A stretch of DNA of 64,000 nucleotides. It comes from Rutidosis leptorrhynchoides (lineage: Eukaryota; Streptophyta; Magnoliopsida; Asterales; Asteraceae). The translations under genes and the position numbers were made by a program. Below are positions 1 through 11,412 of this stretch, piece by piece. The stretch is from assembly GCF_046630445.1 (NCBI RefSeq), contig NC_092340.1, positions 36,788,001 through 36,852,000 on the forward strand. Direction: 5' to 3'. The notes below the pieces were generated by a model, which saw only the letters and a program-made list of their open reading frames with translations, did not search any database and was not told the DNA's origin. How positions within the stretch are numbered: position 1 is the stretch's first letter; each line of letters opens with the position of its first letter.

Positions 1-416
1 ACATAACTAAATGGTTCAGATTGGTCATATCTAATGCTATGAGTAGCTGACATAATTGCAGCCTGCATGCTTAACCATGAAATTTTGGGTCCTTAATCTC
101 AATATCACATAGACTATACAACAAAACAAAGTTATCCATCAGTCGTTCAAAATGATAAATTTTATTTCCTCAATAGTAGTGAACTCACACTTTACTTTAA
201 AGAAATGAAACAATAACATTTCATGTCAACAAACCATAGAAGCGTACCTAGAAAAAAATGTTATTCATTTATAAAAAGTAACCCAATGAATATATTTTGT
301 GTTTTAGTTGAAGTGCAGATTGGCTAAGATCATGAAAATTATTAGGTTAATAAACAAATGGAACTACATGGCGGCATATGGTAAAAACATTTGATAAGAT
401 GAAATTGACGTAGTAC

Positions 417-2042
417 CTGCATCCGATGATTAGTGGTAGGAATTGATTGCCTTAGTCGTTCAATTGAGACAAAGTTACCTTCCAAACATTCTTCATGCAT
501 GATCATCAGATTATCTGATATCTGATTAAAAAAAATAACACATTGTGATAGGCAAAACAGCTAGAAGCCTAAAAACAATAACTGATAAGAAACAGAGTAT
601 AAGACTGATATAAATACAATAAAAAACCATTAGAGGAACAACATATAAGATTGGAATACTTTATACACATATAAGCTTTAGAGAAGTTTAGATCGAAGAC
701 AATGAAAAATATAGAGTCAGATTTAAACCAAAACACACAAACAGAAAGGTCATCTGAACGGGTGAAGACTAGCAAACAATACAATCTCAAATGATATTGC
801 AATGCATGACTGGCACGCAACAAAAACAAAATGAAATATTCAGAAGAGAGTTACCTCCTCGATGCTGCCATCATCAATCTCAGTATTAAGAGAAAGCATA
901 AAATCATCAAGCAAATTCTCCAACTCGTCCACATATAATGCCTCTGGAAACAGACAGATATTAAAAATAACAGAAGACAGAGCCAGAAAAACATACAAAT
1001 ATTAACCTTTCATAAACATAAAACCTTACAAACAAAACTTTGTGATTGTAACTGTAAAGTCTCGTCTGAGATTTCTAAAGTATACAACTACTGGTATCAA
1101 ATGGTTTGCATGTATCACAACTACGCAAGTGCTCAATGAATCCCGAGAATACTTTGACAAAGTAAATATATTTTACAAGGCTTTAACACACATAACAACA
1201 GTATTTCACATATTAAACAAAGCAGGTAAACAATTCAATATTAGACGAAAGCAATCTGACTCCCAAACTTTGGTTTGCAAACACATACAGTATTTGTTAC
1301 CCATTAAACCATCATGGTTATTTTCCAAAAAAACTCCATCCTCCTTACTCGGGTTAAAAATGTCGCTAACTGAAGACTAGTCGGTCGGGACATTGTAGGG
1401 AGTAGGGACTATTCGGCTAAGTCAGAGACTAAACCAACAATAGTCGGATGTTGATCAGCATTAATTTTAACTGTATTTGACCTACTTTGATCGAATAAAC
1501 CCGACTTTGACCTAATAGATCCGACTTTGGCAGACTAAAGAAGACTAATTCAGACATTTAACAACTCTGACCTTCCAAATCGGGCATATTGGATAAATTT
1601 TACAACCATGCTCCTTACAGTATCATGTTTATAATACAGAAGTCAAAGCCAAATATTAGTTAGAATACATTCTTAAATACACAATTGCAACTTGAAAAAT
1701 CATAATCAGGATCATCTGCATCTTATAAATTGCAATTATCAAAACAAAAACCAACTATAACTCATCAAATTGCCATTTATTATATACATACATTAACACA
1801 TACATCTAAAAATTCATATTCCAAACAGACGATAATAAAGTTTTACTGTAAATTATACCAGCGGGTCTAATTAGCCAATGATAGATATCAACAGCAAGCT
1901 GCTGAGCTTTCTGGCGAGTATCACGCCCACCCCATTCATTCTGAATAGCCATCTGAAGTGCACTCCATCTACCTAATAGCAGATCAATTCCTTCTTTAAG
2001 CCGATTAACAGCCTCAGCTGTCAGTTGTGCAGGTACCACCAT
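417..2042 (-). CDS. TSR2: TSR2-like pre-rRNA-processing protein, 3' end beyond window
   Basis: Three exons can be read on the minus strand: 2042-1859, 943-855 and 521-417. Each junction has GT donors and AG acceptors and the phase is kept (1, then 0). Exon 1 gives MVVPAQLTAEAVNRL and then WSALQMAIQNEWGGRDTRQKA; exon 2 continues EALYVDELENLLDDFML and DDGSIEE; exon 3 gives ISDNLMIMHEECLEGN and SIERLRQS. This is the TSR2 family signature (W-ALQMA-EWGG, then DDLE-LLD, then L-MHEECLEGN). In yeast TSR2 is the chaperone that delivers ribosomal protein eS26 to pre-40S particles. The usual acidic C-terminal tail is not found in bases 1-416, so the last exon is probably off the left edge. The start is the only ATG before the conserved block. 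Family call is firm; the exon 1 and 2 borders are firm and the 3' end is unknown. Confidence 0.88.
1348..1569. mobile_element. Possible old hAT-type MITE in TSR2 intron 1
   Basis: The ends are related inverted sequences: CTCGGGTTAAAAATGTC on the left and the complement of CAGAGTTGTTAAATGTC on the right. The inside holds GTCGG repeats and TTTGACCTACTTTGATC-type runs like those inside the clearer hAT MITE at 39329-39740. No exact 8-bp target duplication is left, so the call is weak and the copy is old if real. Confidence 0.35.
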
Positions 2043-2515
2043 TGCTGTTAAACCCCCTACAAAACCCTAACCAAACCTTATCATTAATAAAAGCATACAC
2101 TAATAAACTAATTGATTGATACACATAAGTGTCCAGTAAATTAACAATCATACAGTAATCAATCTGAAATAACTTTACAACGAAATAGCTTAAATTAACA
2201 TGGCCATTCGATATATGCGTTTACCAATATACATATTTAGTGAATTTCATAAGTAATTATATAAAAATTGAATACACGAGGAGTAGATAGTGACTTACTG
2301 ATAATTTCAAATTGTGAATTAGGGTTTAAACAGGAGCTGATCGAAGGAAGTGGAAGCAACAGCGGCTGCCAAAGCGCTTGTATGGCCAAAGGAGGAATCT
2401 GAATATTGTTTTGGTGAGTTTAAATAGGGCGCAGATGTGAGGGAAGAAATGGAAAGTTGGGCCTAATCGTGTTATTATCCGACCCAACAATACAAATGAC
2501 CCGGTAATTTGGGCC
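2043..2515 (-). promoter_or_regulatory. TSR2 5' UTR intron and promoter with telo-box and site II motifs
   Basis: Reading the minus strand, a donor GTAAGT lies near 2298 and acceptors (TTTGTAG or TTAACAG) lie just before the ATG, so an intron in the 5' UTR is likely. Two telo-box matches (AAACCCTAA) lie at 2062-2070 and, as its complement, at 2319-2327. Two site II elements (TGGGCC) lie at 2458-2463 and 2510-2515. In Arabidopsis this pairing marks promoters of ribosomal protein and ribosome biogenesis genes, which fits the product. No clear TATA box was seen, which is also usual for that class. Confidence 0.6.
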
Positions 2516-2520
2516 TTATT

Positions 2521-4640
2521 GGTTGTACGGAGTAATAAACATAAAATAAAATTTTAAATGAAATTACTACTTATAAAAATGATGCAAAAAGATTTTTACA
2601 AAAAAAGATGCAAGATGTATGAACCAATCATCCGATTCTTTTATTTCCTCGCTTGTTTCTTTCTATAAATGTAATTAGTCCACCTCATTGTGTAAACAAA
2701 TTTTTTTTGTAACTGTAGGTCTCAAATTTTCGCTCAAAATTCAAAAATTCACAAACAATGATTCTTTAAGTGAAAAAAAAATGATCTTTATGTGAAATGA
2801 TCCGAAGTTGAAATAATGTAGTGAAATTAAGTGTTAAAACAATTGTAGATGAAGGTACTGTCACGATCTTTCTCGAATAAAGATTGAAGTTTTTGTCTTA
2901 AAAAACATGCCTTATGTTGAACGCTTAAGTTGACGTGTATGAGAGTCGATGAACAATATAACTAATATCTCTAAGGCTATAACAAAAGCTATACACCGAG
3001 TTAAACATATGTTTCTATCACTATACGCTACGTTTGGATTCCATATTGCAGATTGACTTTTTGAAGTCAGCTGATCTCTAGTGAATGATTAATTACACTT
3101 TGTCTATTCACAACCTTAAGAATATCTTCAACTAGGAAATTAAAATCACTGGTAAGGCCCTTTGTGCATTCCATTTCGATCACAAATCCGTAATAAGGAC
3201 CTAATCCATTCCAAAATCCCTTTGGCTATTAAAAGTCTGAATGAGGTAATTTTAGCAATGTTTGGTCGATCAGAGCCATTTTAGCAGTCTTACAATCTTC
3301 AAGTTACACGCCTTTCACTTTTCAAATTTATATTGTGGATTCATTTGAACCTAATGAAACATTCCATAGCAAATCATACCTAAATTACCACCTTTTTATT
3401 CTCAACAGTCAAATTTGAACTTCCTGTCTTCAACTTATTCCATTCTATATCGTTTCATTCAATAGCACATTAAATGACCTTACTGTTCCCATAGCTAAAA
3501 GTGAGACACTTATACCATGATACATACCACACAGACCTGACACCCAACTTTTTGCACCGGATGTTTACTTTCCAATTAATGATCTGTTTCGGTACAACTC
3601 ATAATTCAGTAAGTAAAATTTCTATTTTTTCGTCACTTAATCTGCCACTTAATATGAAAAATGGTTTATTTGCAAGAGACATAGAATCAAAGACCATTCC
3701 TAGTCATATGGAAAACAAAAAAAAAACACTTAATACAAAAATAAGTAAACAACCCCTAAGTATACCAAGATCAATGTGATCATATGCGTAGTCACGCATG
3801 GGAAATAAATCTCATAAGCTGCGCATCTAAGACTGTGCAAGTAACATGGTATGCGCAATAAATAGCGTATTGGCCGCTTGGTTTGATAGGGTGTGTTCAC
3901 GCATTAATTGAGTATAATCCGCATGATCCACTATCACTAATGCGCATATCACATATATTTGGAAACCTATAAATGGGAGGTTTGAACTCTCATTTGAGGT
4001 TGATGTACCTTGATCCCCCGAGAGGCGAGAGCATATTATCATCATTTTCATTTTCAAGCTAATTGAAGTCATTCTAGCATTTTACTAAAGGTAATTCAAA
4101 AGTTCAAGACCGGGACACGGTGATTGACCATTTCGATATTTTCGAATGGAATATGATCATAAGGTCTCCAAAACATATCAACAACACCAACCTCGATCAT
4201 AATTTAGCTTTGTATGATTGAATTTAGGCTCGATCACAATGCAAGTAGTTCGAACCACCAAACAAATACAAGTTTTATAAAAATGACCCTGACATAGACT
4301 TTAATCGGAAACAGAAAGATGGTTTTGGCTTCAAATAATAAATTAATAATTATAAGAAATAATTTGGCAGCTGAAATGTTTGATATAACAAAGTGGCAAG
4401 TACATACAAAATAGTTGTTAAATTACCAATCCAGTTCTGGTTTGAAATACATAAAATTTGATTGTCCTTATACCATCAGATAATGCTTAAATTTGAGTGA
4501 CATAATAAAGAAAATAATAAGCATTACATTACTTAAGAGATAAACAAATCACCTTTACAAATTCAAACACATACATACTGAAAACTTAACAAGCAAAAAT
4601 TAAGTTACAAGTTTCTTAATGTTTATTCAGGCATCAAAGC
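2521..4640. other. Intergenic, no gene recognised
   Basis: AT-rich spacer between the TSR2 promoter and the DUF674 gene. Open frames at 3501-3779 (plus) and 3827-4072 (minus) show no family features, no splice context and ordinary low-complexity composition. A GCTACGTTTGGATTCC-type run near 3027 resembles ends seen in plant MITEs, but no partner end was found. Confidence 0.5.
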
Positions 4641-4644
4641 ACCC

Positions 4645-5760
4645 TTAAGACATAAGGAACACAATGGTAAGCACATTCTTGCACTGCAATGAAGCTTTCA
4701 GCAACTTGAGGCCCTACAAAACCACATAATAAGAAATATAAATACGAGTACTTAATTCTCTTTTAGCAAAGTTATAAAGGCATTGTATACTATTAATTAA
4801 TTAATCTGAAATATGCACTATCGCTCACACATCAAATGGATTAAAAGTAATCCAAGATAGAAACATAAATGCATAACAAGTTATCAACCTTCTGATTTGG
4901 ATCATAAAATTTGTTACCCGACCCGCATAGAAAAAGGGTGCATTATCTAGTCGACAATAGAATAGCATATGTACCTCATTCAGTTCTAAAAAAACCACCT
5001 TTTCCTCAAGAGCTCCAACTTCTTTGACATTAAACGTGTTCAACGTAGCAATGGTAGATATGGTAGACATGGGTGAGACCACTAAATCATCCATAACCAT
5101 ATAAGTCACAACCCCCTTCACAAAACCACCAACCTCCTCTGACTCTTTAACTGAACCATGACCAGCCACATAGGTCACCTTAGTGTTCATGACTGCGTAA
5201 CACTCGGGACACAACACACTAGGATCATCAGCTACATATGCATGACTACTACAACATTTGTAAAATTCTTTATTCATTGAAACATCATTCGTACTATCCG
5301 GAGGTCCTTCTGGGGAAACGGTTTTCTTTATCCGTTGGTGGAATAACAACTTCGGTTTAACTTTGGGGTAGAGAAAAGGCTGTTTACATCTCACCTCACT
5401 CATACTGCACGTTGGTGGAATTGTGTATTGTTGTTGTATTGAAACATCACCATCAAACAGCAAGAGTGGGCATCGGGTCCCATAGTTTGGGACGTTGGGG
5501 TTCAATACAACATCTTTGCTTTGTTTTGGTTGCATATATGTCCCACTTAAATTTTCAATGCTTTCATAGAGGTTTCCCAATGAACCCACCATCGAGTTCT
5601 TTTTTAGAAGCATAATTACCGTACCGATGGGTAAAGAAAGATTGTGAAATAGAAAATCTACAAATTCTTTGTTTGCTTCGGCGAATAGAACTTTCTTCGA
5701 TTTGGTATCAATCAAAAGCTTTAAACTTACTTTGGCTGATTCTGAAGAAGAAGCTGCCAT
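4645..5760 (-). CDS. DUF674 family protein, two exons
   Basis: Exon 1 is 5760-4975 (262 codons) and exon 2 is 4713-4645 (22 codons and a TAA), joined by a GT-AG intron between whole codons; total 284 residues. The N-terminus (residues 9-60, VSLKLLIDTKSKKVLFAEA, then FVDFLFHNLSLPIGTVI) and a Cys-rich middle with CCSSHA and CPEC near residues 168-186 are typical of DUF674 (PF05056). The end VGALEEKVVFLELNE joins GLKLLKASLQCKNVLTIVFL, the family's usual C-terminal motif. Reading on through the intron gives a false 311-residue tail. The function is unknown; DUF674 genes occur in plants, often in clusters, but only one copy is here. A single DUF674 unit is somewhat short for the family. Confidence 0.9.
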
Positions 5761-5800
5761 TTTTGTTTTGTTTGAAAAGAAGTGTAAAGTTTGGAGCTTT

Positions 5801-5810
5801 ATTTATATAC
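5801..5810 (-). promoter_or_regulatory. TATA box of the DUF674 gene
   Basis: On the minus strand GTATATAAAT lies about 40-50 bases upstream of the ATG at 5760, which implies a short leader rich in A and C. No further motif was recognised upstream. Confidence 0.5.
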
Positions 5811-6764
5811 TTGGTGGTGATATGGACTGGGACTTTGGAATATGAAAAACATATTCATTTAATGTTAAAATTTATTAGTATCAATGTAAATGAACCAGTA
5901 GACTCTTGAACTTTGAGATCTTTTGAAATTCCTGTTACATTGAAGTGTTTAAAGACAAGTGTATTATTAGGATTCATTATTTAAGGGATCACTTTCATAA
6001 TATTAGGAATGCATAATGGTGCTTATATCCTTCATTTTCCTCTATTTTCTTATTCGAGAGACCTAATTTTGAAAGATCCTAACATGTATATACATTCAGC
6101 TGAAGATTGCATGAAATGGCAAACTTTGGTGTTGCTTTCTCTTAAAATTTTGATTTTATCTTGCTATCAAAATTGTTGAAAAACTACAAAGGTTTGTTCA
6201 CATGTGCATCTAAAAAATTGAGACTTCAGGCTGTTACATATATGATACTTTTAGTCATAACTGACACAAGTGTTAAGAAACTTGTTTATAATTGTTCTTT
6301 TCAACCCAACCCGACCCATTTTGACAGTACAATAGTCACTCGCCGTCACCTTCTTTATCAACTCGTCAATTTTCAACCTATAGTTAATACACATTTTAAG
6401 GACATATCAACAGATTTGAAACAGGGTTAGTGTCAAACTACTTAAATATTCCCAACTTCTACAAGCAAGACTATCAAACTTTCGAGCAATAATAATCACA
6501 TTAAAAGAAATTGAGCAATAATCACATTGAAAAATGCACAATCAAAAACATTTGAGTCAATCAGTTCATCAAAGGCTAGAAATGTAAGAAATGTACGAAA
6601 TCCATGATAAGCATATTGTGGATACAACATATAAGAGACCCTTTTATACCAGTTTCACTATGAACCATGTAACGAAAAATACATAGTTTTTAGAAACGCC
6701 GGTACCTTGATATGAGAGTCCCCTGACCCGCCCATTTGGTCAAGAGCATCTTTAAAATCTTTGA
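5811..6764. other. Intergenic, no gene recognised
   Basis: Spacer between the DUF674 promoter and the 3' end of the phosphatase gene. It should hold the phosphatase 3' UTR (minus strand, just below 6765). The plus frame 6161-6430 shows no recognisable domain. Confidence 0.5.
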
Positions 6765-8429
6765 CTACTGCTCATGACTTGGGACCCTTTGCATGTCGTT
6801 TAACTCGGTATTTCCTTGTTCAAAAACCTGAGAATCATCGTTCATCACCATTGGCAGATTATGAGATTTAGGAATACCGCCTCTACGTTCAGCAATAGAA
6901 ACTGAAGACTGTTTCGATGCCGAAAAGATCGACCGAGAACATGGGTTGGAAGTAAAATTAACATCAATAAACTCTGAACTTTTAGAAATCGAATGAGGAG
7001 AAAATTTAGACGAAACAAGTGACAGATTTGATAACTTAGCAGCCAAAACAAATTCCTTCATATTTCCGAATGCAAACTTTCGTTTCAACACACTCCATGT
7101 ATTTTCTCTAGCAGGTAAATGTGTTTCCTGCTCTGTTTCAGATGATGCACATGGAGGTACAAATCCACCCACAATTGCTCTTTGAAATATCTCAAAGTCA
7201 ACATTATATGCATCAACCATTCTTTTACCCGGTGAACCTTTAGACGACTCAAAAACATCATTCATAGGTACAAAATTCGAAAAACAATCCCAAAAATAAG
7301 ATGGTTCGTCTCCTTCTTTAACGACAACTATAGGCCCTTGAACTTTTTCATACCTCACAATCTGACAAACGGCCCCACGTGCATCTCGTTCCATTATAGA
7401 TTCACATTTTTGACCTACCCATAAATAGATAGCAGACGGTACATGTATAATAAACGCACCCCTAGAATCCAAAGCAGTTGGATTAGGTGAACATAACATT
7501 TTGGGAACAAGATGTAACGGGTCATAAGGTGAATGAGGTGCAATTCGAAATAATCTAAGTAAAGAACTTGGACTTAAAGGAAACGCGTGTACTCTTTTTT
7601 GACATTGTAATAACTGGCACGCAAAACCCATATTTGGGTCCGCGATTCCACGAGCTTTCTTGACATATTGAAAGGCGTCATCAAAACTTTGACCTTCTCT
7701 CCACATACGGTAAGCAATTACTAATGATGTTGAACGAGACACCCCTTGACAACAATGGACATAAACCATACCGTTTTGTTCTCTAACGTCTTCAAAGTAA
7801 TCAAAAACATCATATAGTATGCTTGTGATATCTTCTGAAGGGCTATCTTGTAACCATAAAGTTCGATAAACAAAGTTTTCTTTAAAATACTCGGGGCAAA
7901 CAAAACCTACACAGTTGAGAATATGTGTGATCCCATGTTGTTTAAGTATGTTTTTATCTTTTGCAACTGCATCACCACCTAGAAAAATATGGTCAGCAAC
8001 TTTTGAACATTTCTTATCAAATAACGCGATTCTCTCTCGTTTACAAAGAGTTGCGTTCTTATCTGGAATTTTTTGTATTGTTGACAAATCAAGTTTTAAC
8101 CTTTCACCACTAGGTGTACTAGGAAGCGGCCATTCGCCAACATCATCTGAACCTGCTTTTGGCCACTCATCTAAGCTTCGTCTAGCAATCGAAAGTGGTG
8201 GCAAAAGTGACCGATTTCTGCTATTCGATCTAGGGGTTAACGGAGCAGCAATCTTTCTATTATTACCTCCATTTGGATCTAAACAATCTTTCTCATTATC
8301 AAAAATAAGTGGCGGCAAAGACATCCGTGAAGAAGACCATGAGGCCGACCGCCAATACATTTTCCTGTTACCATCATCGCCACCGGCGCCATCACTACCA
8401 TCATCATTACCATCTTCCTTTCCTAACAT
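6765..8429 (-). CDS. MKP1: MKP1-like dual-specificity MAP kinase phosphatase
   Basis: One uninterrupted frame of 554 residues. Residues about 145-285 are a dual-specificity phosphatase domain with the active site HCCQGVSRS: catalytic Cys226, Arg232, and a likely general acid Asp195 in LWLQDSPSED. Residues about 320-400 (GAFIIHVPSAIYLWVGQ, WDCFS) match the gelsolin-like segment that follows the phosphatase domain in plant MKP1. The N-terminus has the MKP1-type WRSASWSSSR and PLTPRSNSRNRSLLPPLS stretches. Plant MKP1 removes phosphate from stress-activated MAP kinases (MPK3 and MPK6 in Arabidopsis). Arabidopsis MKP1 is about 780 residues; here the Ser-rich C-terminal part is much shorter, so this is either a short paralogue or the C-terminal end is spliced differently. 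The start is the first ATG, followed by an acidic Gly/Asp run. Confidence 0.9.
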   Translation of the reverse strand: MLGKEDGNDDGSDGAGGDDGNRKMYWRSASWSSSRMSLPPLIFDNEKDCLDPNGGNNRKIAAPLTPRSNSRNRSLLPPLSIARRSLDEWPKAGSDDVGEWPLPSTPSGERLKLDLSTIQKIPDKNATLCKRERIALFDKKCSKVADHIFLGGDAVAKDKNILKQHGITHILNCVGFVCPEYFKENFVYRTLWLQDSPSEDITSILYDVFDYFEDVREQNGMVYVHCCQGVSRSTSLVIAYRMWREGQSFDDAFQYVKKARGIADPNMGFACQLLQCQKRVHAFPLSPSSLLRLFRIAPHSPYDPLHLVPKMLCSPNPTALDSRGAFIIHVPSAIYLWVGQKCESIMERDARGAVCQIVRYEKVQGPIVVVKEGDEPSYFWDCFSNFVPMNDVFESSKGSPGKRMVDAYNVDFEIFQRAIVGGFVPPCASSETEQETHLPARENTWSVLKRKFAFGNMKEFVLAAKLSNLSLVSSKFSPHSISKSSEFIDVNFTSNPCSRSIFSASKQSSVSIAERRGGIPKSHNLPMVMNDDSQVFEQGNTELNDMQRVPSHEQ

Positions 8430-9060
8430 TCCCCTAATATATATTAGTATCTAACCTATAACCAAAATCTACCCTTCCTTTAAACTCACATAAAAGCCAA
8501 AATCCAAAAACTACAATAGAAAACCAATCAAAGTATTAATTACACATACATATAGTCACAAAAATATAAACATTAAACTTTTAGCTAATGAAAGCCAGAT
8601 AATATTGACATAGCCCTAAATTTAGTGTAATGAAGCAAAAAAACAAATAATATTAGTAAAAATAAAAATTAACCTAACTGTATATACACAATTTTTCAAT
8701 TTTCCGGTGCTAAATGTTTAAGTTGAGTTGTCTTTCAATTTAATTCTTACATACAAATCAAATCGAATCAAACATAATATACGGATACCGGATCTGAGAT
8801 TCCAATAGAAATACATACACTTCAATTCAAGCTGAAATTGATCGATTTCTAGGGTTTCATATAAGGAGGATATATAAATACACAATCAATTTGAAATTAT
8901 GAAAAAGAGGGAGAGATTACCGACTTAGCAGTTAGCTAATGGAGTAAACGACGTGCAGAAAACGAAGAACAATAATGGAAAATTAGATCTTGAAGTCCTG
9001 ATTTTGTTGATACGATTGACTATTATGTTTGAATTTAGACTCTGTGCGTATTGAATAGGA
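8430..9060 (-). promoter_or_regulatory. Phosphatase 5' UTR, leader intron and promoter
   Basis: On the minus strand a donor GTAATC lies near 8918 directly after CTAAGTCG, with AT-rich sequence from there to the ATG, so the coding exon is probably preceded by a leader intron of about 450 bases. A telo-box-like AAACCCTAG lies near 8850, inside that intron. No clear TATA box. Confidence 0.45.
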
Positions 9061-9378
9061 AGAGTGAAGTCATGTGAAAAGATTTAAGGGACTAAATTAA
9101 GGAAAGGGGAAAAGTTCATGTTGAAATTCAATGCCTATTGAAGTTTGTATTTATGAATTACGAAAATAAAACTAGAAATATAGACGCATTATTGACCTTT
9201 TATTCAAGGAGAATAATAAACATAGTTTTTTAAGTCTAGAATATCCACTTCATTTCATATTTATAATTCAAAATTACTACTATAAATAAATAAAAACTGA
9301 TGTTAAATTTAAATAAAGAATGTTGGTATCTAATAATAATATTTATACTTTGTAATTAATTCAAAATAGATTTAAGTA
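9061..9378. other. AT-rich spacer
   Basis: AT-rich sequence between the phosphatase promoter and the proposed Helitron. No open frame, repeat boundary or RNA gene was recognised. Confidence 0.4.
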
Positions 9379-10230
9379 TCTATCTATAATAATTTTTTAT
9401 TAAAATTCTATAATAATGATGTCATTATTAGACTAATTTCTTTATTAAGAAAAAATCAAAAAGAAAAAGAAAAAAATCTAAGTCATTTCGATGATGTCAT
9501 TAATATTAATTAAATATTTTATTTATTTATTTAAGGTTTTTATCATATATATATATACCCTTTTTAACTTTAATAATAACATATTTACCCACCTAAATAT
9601 GATTATATCATATGAGCTCATTTTAAACATATAAACTCATCATATTTACCTATTTATTCAATCTTAATGTAATACATCTTTGTGCCCTAATTTTTTTAGC
9701 GACAATTATTCATGTTTGCTTTTTTCTTCTTCTCCGAGCTATGTACTATGATATTAACTACCATAACCGATACATGCTAATCATCTAATTCTCCTTAACG
9801 GTAACAAGCTATTATAAGGTGAGAATACATAATATGATCACTATTAATTATCTTTATATATCTTTAGCTGACTGTAATTTTTTTATTGTTGTTAATTTCT
9901 CTTAATTGATAGGCTACAGATACTATAAATCACGTTTCGTCAAAAAATTAATATGTATATAACTAATTACAATTGTTTACTTCTTTTGCTCACATCACCA
10001 GTAGTACTTCAGTTTTTGTTTTGACCAACAATACGATGAGATAACAATACTGATTTACATACATATACAACGATATTACTACAATAATGAAAATGATAAT
10101 GATCCATCTTTCTATTTTTGGTTGTCTCATTTCAAGTATCTACTTGATGTTTCAACCAACCAGAAGATGTTATTATGGAAAGAGAAGATTTCTGATTGAT
10201 GAAGAATGAAGTTAGTGAAATTTTTTAAAA

Positions 10231-10277
10231 CTTTGTGCAAAAAGTAACTGGACACTTGTAGTGGGACGGAGGGGGTA

Positions 10278-10278
<1 letters not shown>
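10231..10278 (-). mobile_element. End of a Stowaway-like MITE
   Basis: Read on the minus strand this begins TACCCCCTCCGTCCCACTAC followed by AAGTGTCCAGTTAC, close to the common plant Stowaway (Mariner-type) terminal repeat TACTCCCTCCGTCCC. No matching opposite end was found, so this is a fragment. Confidence 0.5.
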
Positions 10279-10350
<72 letters not shown>

Positions 10351-10425
10351 ATTATTATAATTATTATAATTATTATTATTATATTATTATTATTATTTTT
10401 TATTGTTATATTATTATTATTATTA
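10276..10425 (+). repeat. ATT microsatellite
   Basis: About 150 bases of nearly pure ATT, starting at the TA of the Stowaway-like end. The open frame over it is only a run of Ile. Confidence 0.95.
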
Positions 10426-10761
10426 TATAGATTTTATTTACGGTATTAATTACGTTACATACGTATGCAAAATACATATTTCAATAAAATATTGTAATGT
10501 AACTTTTATGATAAGAAAATTAATAATTGTGATCAAAATTGGAAGAAAGTGGTAGGAGAATAAATGTAGTTCATTTATTCTGACTAAGTTATGTATATCA
10601 ATATGTTTATAAAAATAACGACAAGTTTCTTAGTCGGAATACGTGGTTTCACGGGTCATTAAACTAAATGACTTTAGCATTTATGTTCATTTAATACCTA
10701 AAACATATCATTAAACTGTTTCGTTTAAACAAACCCGTGATTCCACGGGTCATTTCACTAG

Positions 10762-11159
10762 TTTAAATATGATATGCTTAACTGTAGTACTAAATTGTCC
10801 TTTTTCATTTTTATTAAACATGTCCGTTATTTATTTAAGAAGCCCTTTAACGTGCGCAATTGTGTTATACATAGCGTTAACGCTATGTTAACTTTAAGGT
10901 GACGACTACTTAATTGTACAATACCTTTATACGCGTTGAAGTTAGTCTTGAGGCATGTCGTATAATTCTTTTTTCTTTCGTTATGTCTTATTTTAGAAAA
11001 TAAAATAACATATGTTTACAAAAAGGTAAAAAAAAACCGTGCATCATAAATAAATGCAAGATAAGAAGATAGCGTAACTATAGTTAGAAACGAAATGTAC
11101 ACTAATCTCTGTCAGTTAGAGCTTTTGATAATATGCTAAACATAGGACATACAAAGGTA
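10762..11159. other. AT-rich spacer
   Basis: Between the Helitron end and the SINE-like block. No gene or repeat boundary was recognised. Confidence 0.4.
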
Positions 11160-11412
11160 TATCTTAAAGGTGTTCACCAAAGGGACATGCCTTAGCGTTA
11201 TTGAGGTAACTCATCCAACTAATAGGTTGTGACTTCAAATTTCAGAGGTGGGCATTTATATATCTGCGAAAAAATCCTCGTAAAGTGTGTGAATTTGCAT
11301 GTGAGATAAAGTTTTAAACGCTTCCACAGAGAAAATGGCTATAGGATGAGGTATTTCACCGTGGGAGTTTCCTCATGGGTTCGGTAGGATTGTTTTTTTT
11401 TTTCTGACAACG
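11160..11412 (+). mobile_element. SINE-like block ending in a T tract
   Basis: CTTAGCGTTATTGAGGTAAC (A-box-like) and, 20-30 bases on, GGTTGTGACTTCAAATTTC (B-box-like) followed by AGAGGTGGGC recall the tRNA-derived head of plant SINEs. The block runs to GGTAGGATTG and a run of Ts at 11393-11402. No target duplication was found and the boxes are diverged, so this is a tentative call. Confidence 0.35.

Larger units (their letters stand above)
9379..10761 (+). mobile_element. Probable non-autonomous Helitron
   Basis: The right end has the textbook Helitron layout: a hairpin ACCCGTGATTCCACGGGT (10733-10750), then ten bases ending in CTAG at 10758-10761, followed by T. The left end TCTATCTATAATAAT at 9379 is preceded by A and looks like the TC-starting, AT-rich 5' ends of plant Helitrons. 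An A before and T after fits insertion between A and T without target duplication. Inside there is no Rep-helicase gene, only AT-rich filler, part of a Stowaway-like MITE and an ATT microsatellite. A second GGTTTCACGGGTCATT (near 10645) repeats half of the hairpin. The right end is well supported; the left end is inferred. Confidence 0.5.

Noticed and set aside
1042-1380. 112-residue plus-strand frame
   Set aside because: Antisense to TSR2 intron 1 and the MITE-like block, with no domain.
1806-1858. Tail of the TSR2 first-exon frame
   Set aside because: Intron read-through after the GT donor at 1858; the conserved sequence resumes at 943.
3827-4072. 81-residue minus-strand frame in the intergenic region
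   Set aside because: No family similarity, no promoter or splice context, and composition like the surrounding spacer.
4825-4974. Extra C-terminal tail of the DUF674 frame
   Set aside because: It is intron read-through; a GT donor at 4974 and an AG acceptor before 4713 restore the family's usual ending.
10261-10449. Open frame of poly-Ile over the ATT repeat
   Set aside because: Pure microsatellite translation. The same applies to frames over repeats at 24020-24256, 39766-40104, 44116-44405 and 58634-58840.
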